Shown piece by piece: positions 59,600 to 64,000 of a DNA stretch of 64,000 nt (positions within the stretch are counted from its first letter, which is position 1; each line of letters starts with the position of its first letter). This stretch comes from Desulfopila sp. IMCC35006. Lineage in GTDB: Bacteria; Desulfobacterota; Desulfobulbia; Desulfobulbales; Desulfocapsaceae. Below the pieces are notes generated by a model. That model ran no database searches and was not told the DNA's origin. It worked only from the letters and a program-made list of their open reading frames with translations. The stretch spans positions 124,001 through 188,000 of the forward strand of contig NZ_SWCM01000003.1 in the NCBI RefSeq assembly GCF_005116645.1, given 5' to 3'. Made by a program: the position numbers and the translations under genes.

Positions 59600-62047
59600 T
59601 CAGCTTCCCTGCTTGAAACAAATCCGTTTGACTTCGTCGAAGGTCGAAACAAAGTAGGGTGTTATCCCTTCCTTGATATGATCGGGCAGCATTTCGAAAT
59701 CTTCCTCATTGTCCTTTGGCAAAATCACCTCCTGCACTTTCGCCCTCTTTGAAGCGATCATCTTTTCCTTCACCCCGCCAATCGGCATTACCAGCCCGGT
59801 GAGCGTCAATTCTCCAGTCATGGCGAGATTCGGGCGGATCGGCTGATTCATGACAATCGAATAAATCGAGCAGGCCATGGTTATCCCAGCTGACGGCCCA
59901 TCCTTAGGCGTTGCTCCGGCCGGCACGTGCAGATGGATAAGATTATTGTTGAAAAACTCTGTCCCCTCATTATTGCCCCGCATCAGAGAACGGACGTAAC
60001 TATAGGCAATTTCCGACGATTCAACCATTACCTTGCCAAGCTGACCGGTCTGTTTGAAACCAGGCTGACCGGCAGGAATGGGCACCGATTCTATGTGCAG
60101 GGTAGCCCCCCCCATGCTGGTATAGGCAAGTCCGGTAATAACCCCGACCCGGGGCTTTTTGAAGGCCTGATCCTCGGTAAAATATCGTTTTCCGAGCAAA
60201 TCCCTCAGTTCGTCTTTTTTGATGCGGATATTCTGGTCCGGGTTTTCAATAATCTTGTTGACCGATTTTCGGAGAATTTTCTTGATACAATTCTCCAGAC
60301 CGCGCACCCCGGCCTCGCGGGCATAGCCATCGATGATTTCTCCCACTACCGCTTTTGACAGGGTGATCTGTTTTCCCGTCAAGCCGTGGGCCTTCAACTG
60401 TTTCGGGATCAAATGCCTTCTGGCAATCTCAACTTTCTCCTCGAGGATATAGCCGGGCAACTGAATATTCTCCATCCTGTCCATAAGCGGACCGGGGATC
60501 GTGTCCAGCTGGTTAGCGGTACAGATGAAGAAGATTTTTGAAAGATCAAAACGAACATCCAGGTAATGATCAAGAAAATCCTTGTTCTGCTCCGGATCAA
60601 GCACTTCGAGTAAAGCCGAGGCGGGGTCTCCATGAAAGCTGGCACCGATTTTATCAATTTCATCGAGCATAATGACCGGATTCGACGTCTTACAGGTTTT
60701 AATCGCCTGAATGAATTTACCCGGCATTGCACCAATATAGGTCCGGCGATGCCCTTTGATTTCCGCCTCATCACGCATGCCGCCCAAAGAGAAGCGATAA
60801 AATTCCCGACCAAGGCTCTCTGCCACCGATCGCCCTATCGAGGTCTTGCCAACCCCCGGCGGGCCTTGCAGGAGCAGGATTGTCCCGGTCAAATCGCCTT
60901 TGATCACACCAACGGAAATGAGCTCCAGAATTCGATTCTTGACATCTTCAAGACCGTAATGATCCCGGTCAAGAACTTTCGCCGCCTTCTTCTGATCGTA
61001 GCTGTCCTTGGAATAGACTCCCCAGGGAAGAATGGTCAGCCAATCGAGATAGGTCCGGGTTACATTGAATTCAGGGGAAGAAGCTCCGAGAAGCTTGAGT
61101 TTTTCCATTTCCTCGGCAACTTTTTCTCGTGCTTCATCGGAGAGAACAAGTTTTTTCAGGCGTTCCTGATATTTCTCTATCTCTGTCTGGGTATCGTCTT
61201 TGGCCAGGCCCAGTTCTTTTTTGATTTCCTGCAACTGCTGCTTGAGAAAAAACTCCCGTTGCTGTTTGGACAGCTGTTCCTCGATCCGCTTGGAAATTTT
61301 GGCCTTGAGTTTAGAAATCTCTACCTCGTTTTTTAAAAGGATCAAGACCATTTCAAGACGCTTGCGAACATCGAATGTTTCCAGCACCTTCTGGATTTCG
61401 GTGCCTGAGGAAGTAGTCATAGAGGCGGCAAAATCGGCCAGAGAGCCTGGGTCGCTCAAGTTGATCCGCTCGATGAGAAGACTCAACCCCTCTTTAAACA
61501 AGGGGTTCATATTGACCAGCTCTTTAATGCAGTCAATAATCGCCACCGAATAGGCCTTGAGTTCTTCGGTATTCTCCTGGATATTCTCATACCAATATTT
61601 TACATCGGCGGTAAAAATAGAGTCTGTTTTTAATAAATCCAGGACATCGAAACGCTCCAGGGCCTGCACCAACACCTGAAGAGGTTCACCCGGCTTAAAC
61701 GGCGACACCTGAATTACCCGGGCGACGGAACCCACTTTGAAGAATTCGTCACCACTTTGTGCTGCATGAGCGAGCCCATCTTCTCTCGGTCTCTGCAGAA
61801 TAAGCCCAAAATAAAGGGGAGCATTCTGGTTGACATGTTTCATGATGGCATGTTGCAGAATGCCATCATCAACGATGATCGGCCCCATCATCTTAGGAAA
61901 CATCGGCCGATCATGCAGTGGTATAACCATCAATCTATCCGGCAGTAAATCCTTGGCCACAACCAGGGATTTACCGGATTCTTTTTTCTCGCCATCCTCA
62001 GGAGATTCGATTCCATCGGGGGTTAAGACAGTTGTTTCTTCGGCCAT
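59600..62047 (-). CDS. lon: ATP-dependent protease Lon
   Basis: An 815-residue LonA protease. It has the N-terminal substrate-recognition domain ([19 protein letters not shown]), a coiled region, the AAA+ domain with [16 protein letters not shown] and [20 protein letters not shown], and the protease domain with the catalytic serine in [13 protein letters not shown] and the dyad lysine in [17 protein letters not shown] 62047 has AGGAG upstream; an earlier TTG at 62125 is unsupported. It degrades misfolded and regulatory proteins in the cytosol. I find no clear heat-shock promoter in the 270 bp upstream. Confidence 0.96.
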   Translation of the reverse strand: MAEETTVLTPDGIESPEDGEKKESGKSLVVAKDLLPDRLMVIPLHDRPMFPKMMGPIIVDDGILQHAIMKHVNQNAPLYFGLILQRPREDGLAHAAQSGDEFFKVGSVARVIQVSPFKPGEPLQVLVQALERFDVLDLLKTDSIFTADVKYWYENIQENTEELKAYSVAIIDCIKELVNMNPLFKEGLSLLIERINLSDPGSLADFAASMTTSSGTEIQKVLETFDVRKRLEMVLILLKNEVEISKLKAKISKRIEEQLSKQQREFFLKQQLQEIKKELGLAKDDTQTEIEKYQERLKKLVLSDEAREKVAEEMEKLKLLGASSPEFNVTRTYLDWLTILPWGVYSKDSYDQKKAAKVLDRDHYGLEDVKNRILELISVGVIKGDLTGTILLLQGPPGVGKTSIGRSVAESLGREFYRFSLGGMRDEAEIKGHRRTYIGAMPGKFIQAIKTCKTSNPVIMLDEIDKIGASFHGDPASALLEVLDPEQNKDFLDHYLDVRFDLSKIFFICTANQLDTIPGPLMDRMENIQLPGYILEEKVEIARRHLIPKQLKAHGLTGKQITLSKAVVGEIIDGYAREAGVRGLENCIKKILRKSVNKIIENPDQNIRIKKDELRDLLGKRYFTEDQAFKKPRVGVITGLAYTSMGGATLHIESVPIPAGQPGFKQTGQLGKVMVESSEIAYSYVRSLMRGNNEGTEFFNNNLIHLHVPAGATPKDGPSAGITMACSIYSIVMNQPIRPNLAMTGELTLTGLVMPIGGVKEKMIASKRAKVQEVILPKDNEEDFEMLPDHIKEGITPYFVSTFDEVKRICFKQGS

Positions 62048-62546
62048 TCTTTCTCTCCTATCAACTTTAATCTGAATTACAAAATCTTTCCTGCTGGTAA
62101 CGGGATGTAGAGCGATACTTTGCAAACAAAATTAACCGGGACGCGTGAAGTACGCCTGGACTCAGTTCAGTCCCCCCTCGAAGGGTGTAAGCGTCTTGGA
62201 AGAGCGCCTGAGCTTCTGATTTGAAATTTAGCTCAGCAGTTCCTTTTATCGCCGCCTTCAGGGATTCCGTCACTTAAATAACCATCATGGCAGAAAACCT
62301 AACCTTATGCTCATCATTTCATAACCATTACAGATAACCATTACAGATAACCATTTGCATCTAAAAACAAACATTTTTTCCACCGCTACTGGAATTTTTG
62401 ATTCTGGCTGGAGCAGAAATCGCTATTTCTCCTCCGTGCTGTTGATCTCTTTCTGACACTCCTTATTTTTTTTGGAAGTTGCTCACAAAAGCGACAGGCA
62501 AAGACCCTTAAAAACCATGGAATTCAATCTTACCCTTAAAAATACC
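62048..62546 (+). other. Intergenic region between lon and the nitroreductase gene, with 13-bp tandem repeats
   Basis: The 499 bp between the divergent starts contain no convincing gene. The notable feature is a set of three direct repeats of 13 bp (62321-62333, 62334-62346, 62347-62359), the first two identical ATAACCATTACAG and the third ATAACCATTTGCA. They could be a regulator-binding array. A 68-codon minus-strand frame (62067-62273) lacks a ribosome site and was not accepted. Confidence 0.6.
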
Positions 62547-63212
62547 ATGAATATTATTGAAGCCCTCCAAGAGCGGAAATCAGTACGTGCCTTTCTGGAT
62601 AAGCCTGTTGATCAGGAAAAGATAATCAGAATTTTGCAGGCTGCACGCCATGCCCCATCGGGAACCAATGCCCAGCCCTGGCAGGTTGCAGTTGTCACCG
62701 GCAAGAAGAAAGACGAACTGACCGAAGCGATGGTCGCCTCTTTTCGTAAAGATGGCATCGGCACCATGGATTACACCTACTATCCCCTGGAATGGAATGA
62801 GCCGTACAAAAAGCGGCGGGTGTCCTGTGGGGCACAGCTCTACGCAGCACTCAATATCGAACGACGGGACAAAGCCCGCAGACTCGAACAGTGGATTGCC
62901 AATTACCGGGCTTTTGAGGCGCCGGTGATTCTTTTTTTCTTCCTTGACCCGGTAATGAAAAAGGGTTCTTTTCTCGATTATGGCATGTTTATTCAATCGG
63001 TTATGCTGGCAGCTCTCGAAGAAGGACTTGCCACTTGCCCCCAGGCGGCCCTTGGCCAGTACCCGGCCCTGATCAAGCAAGCCCTTGGCTACAGCCCGGA
63101 GACGATCCTTATCTGCGGCATGGCTCTTGGGTATGAAGACAAAAAAGCTCCGGCGAATAACTATCGAACCCCGCGAGAGGACGTGGAAAACTTCACCCGG
63201 TTCTTTACCTAA
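62547..63212 (+). CDS. Nitroreductase family protein
   Basis: An FMN-dependent oxidoreductase of about 221 residues. The family opening MNIIEALQERKSVRAFLDKP and the FMN-contact HAPSGTNAQPWQVAVV are clear, as is the later GLATCPQAALGQYPALIK and GMALGYEDKKAP. It probably reduces nitro or quinone compounds with NAD(P)H. I chose ATG 62547 because this is where family similarity starts; ATG 62517 and TTG 62472 are in frame but none has a good ribosome site, so the start is uncertain. Confidence 0.88.
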   Translation: MNIIEALQERKSVRAFLDKPVDQEKIIRILQAARHAPSGTNAQPWQVAVVTGKKKDELTEAMVASFRKDGIGTMDYTYYPLEWNEPYKKRRVSCGAQLYAALNIERRDKARRLEQWIANYRAFEAPVILFFFLDPVMKKGSFLDYGMFIQSVMLAALEEGLATCPQAALGQYPALIKQALGYSPETILICGMALGYEDKKAPANNYRTPREDVENFTRFFT

Positions 63213-63261
63213 AAAAGACTGCTCTGGTTGCCCCCCTGTAAATGGAAAATAAGCCGGGACT

Positions 63262-63300
63262 CTTTTCAGTACTCGCTTGACGAGTATAGGTGCCCTGGTG
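63262..63300 (+). repeat. Partial copy of the dtd-upstream repeat
   Basis: CTTTTCAGTACTCGCTTGAC followed by GAGTATAGGTGCCC resembles the CTTTTTAGTACTCGCTTGTC GGGTATAAGTTCC block of the 113-bp units. The small hairpin is kept: TACTCG/CGAGTA here against TACTCG/CGGGTA there. It lies between the nitroreductase and rubrerythrin-like genes. Confidence 0.45.
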
Positions 63301-63447
63301 GTATATTCTGGTTTTTAATGTTATAGTATATTCCATTTTCTTGTTGGTTAGGTCAGACTTGCAGAACAAAGGCACGAACGCCCTGGTCACTTGCACCAAT
63401 TACGACCCGCAACAGGCAGAGATTATCCATGAATGCAGGAGGACTCA

Positions 63448-63942
63448 ATGTTCACTCTTGAAGATATTCGCAATATAGCCATCCAGATCGAAAGAAACGG
63501 GGAAGAGACATACCGTAACGCCAGCAAGGCCGCCAAAGACCCTCAGGTGGCAGAGATGCTTGCCTGGATGGCAGAGGAGGAAAAGTGCCATGCCGATTGG
63601 TTTTCCGGTATTGCGTCAAAGAAACCTCTCACCGCAGAACAGGCGGAGATCGAGCGAATGGGCCGCACCCTGCTTCAGGACATGGTCAAAGGCAATACTT
63701 TTCTCCTCAATGAAGATGAGCTTAAGAATGCTAAAAATATTGAAGAAGTAGTGGCCAGATCAAAAGCCTTTGAGTTGGATACCATCTTATTCTACGAATT
63801 TCTCATTGAATTTCTCGATGAGCAAGAAACCATAGAGCAACTGCGAAAGATTATTAAAGAAGAACGCCACCACATCTTAAAGCTTGAGCAGCTGGAAGAC
63901 CAGCAAGACTGCAATTGTCGGGATTCTCTGTCCTGTCGTTGA
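63448..63942 (+). CDS. Rubrerythrin-like ferritin-fold protein
   Basis: A 164-residue four-helix-bundle protein. The diiron-type ligands are suggested by IERNGEETYRNASK and AEEEKCHADWF in the first half and by EFLIEFLDEQE and IKEERHHILKLEQLED in the second. A short C-terminal CNCRDSLSC tail could bind metal but lacks a full rubredoxin domain. ATG 63448 is preceded by AGGAGG. Such proteins detoxify peroxide or sense oxidants in anaerobes. The following 58 bp hold only a short CCACT/AGTGG hairpin. Confidence 0.88.
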   Translation: MFTLEDIRNIAIQIERNGEETYRNASKAAKDPQVAEMLAWMAEEEKCHADWFSGIASKKPLTAEQAEIERMGRTLLQDMVKGNTFLLNEDELKNAKNIEEVVARSKAFELDTILFYEFLIEFLDEQETIEQLRKIIKEERHHILKLEQLEDQQDCNCRDSLSCR

Positions 63943-64000
63943 GACCACTCCCGTCAGTGGATGAGCAAAGGTTTTCTGATGGTGTCCACAAAAAACTATT

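Noticed and set aside
62067-62273. 68-codon minus-strand frame upstream of lon
   Set aside because: GTG start without a ribosome site and no recognised similarity; treated as chance.
63290-63478. 62-codon frame overlapping the rubrerythrin-like start
   Set aside because: GTG start, hydrophobicity explained by AT-rich DNA, and overlap with a well-supported gene in another frame.

Overview
The window looks like a chromosomal segment of an anaerobic, probably sulfate- or sulfur-metabolising member of the Desulfobacterota (Desulfobulbales-like). The main grounds are a MetF/MetV-HdrABC-MvhD electron-transfer operon of the Wood-Ljungdahl type, a tungstate ABC transporter, many PAS/GAF histidine kinases, HDOD and GGDEF/EAL signalling proteins, and an MvhD gene that appears to use UGA as selenocysteine. 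The taxonomic call is an inference from gene content; no marker gene was compared.

Layout. 1-4600 (minus): an exopolysaccharide-type cluster with a TolC-like protein fused to a TIM-barrel domain (cut by the left edge), a processive family-2 glycosyltransferase and a zinc-ribbon protein with a degenerate GGDEF-like end. 4797-8937: MarC-type membrane protein, metal-dependent cyclase, MgtE magnesium channel and two UspA proteins. 8963-14777 (minus): a complete tripartite RND efflux operon. 14939-21052 (minus): MtgA transglycosylase, two paralogous HDOD proteins flanking a YkgJ-type cysteine-cluster protein and a GGDEF-EAL protein. 21478-33195 (minus): the metabolic centrepiece, two metF-like genes, metV, mvhD (Sec), a double-length HdrA, hdrB and hdrC, interleaved with a PAS histidine kinase and followed by a receiver protein and a receiver-PAS-kinase protein. 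33966-37811 (minus): tungstate transporter tupABC and its likely one-component regulator. 38087-41599: GAF/PAS kinase, a receiver-DUF4388-Roadblock protein and a convergent stand-alone Roadblock protein. 42083-47606: Dtd, an M16C peptidase, and a NifU-like/GGGtGRT pair behind a strong promoter and a structured leader. 47659-59313: helical exported protein, orphan amino-acid binding protein, RsmB, a conserved unknown, an M24 peptidase, ThiE under a TPP riboswitch, exported ATP-dependent DNA ligase, Mth938-like protein, SprT/DUF2786 protein, M48 lipoprotein and a DHH-CBS protein. 59495-63942: tRNA-Gly(GCC), Lon, nitroreductase and a rubrerythrin-like protein.

How the genes fit together. MetF and MetV would form the methylene-tetrahydrofolate reductase, and MvhD plus HdrABC would connect it to flavin-based electron bifurcation or confurcation. 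The kinases inside and after the operon suggest redox or substrate control. Tungstate uptake fits the need for tungsten formate dehydrogenases in such metabolism, though none is encoded here.

Non-coding structure is rich: a 172-bp non-autonomous mobile element in two full copies and one 55-bp remnant, each flanked by a 10-bp target duplication; a repeat or 5'-UTR element with interchangeable perfect hairpins directly upstream of both mvhD and dtd (three tandem units before dtd); a 162-bp inverted-repeat element after dtd; a TPP riboswitch with terminator; and a candidate pseudoknotted leader before the NifU-like/GGGtGRT operon.
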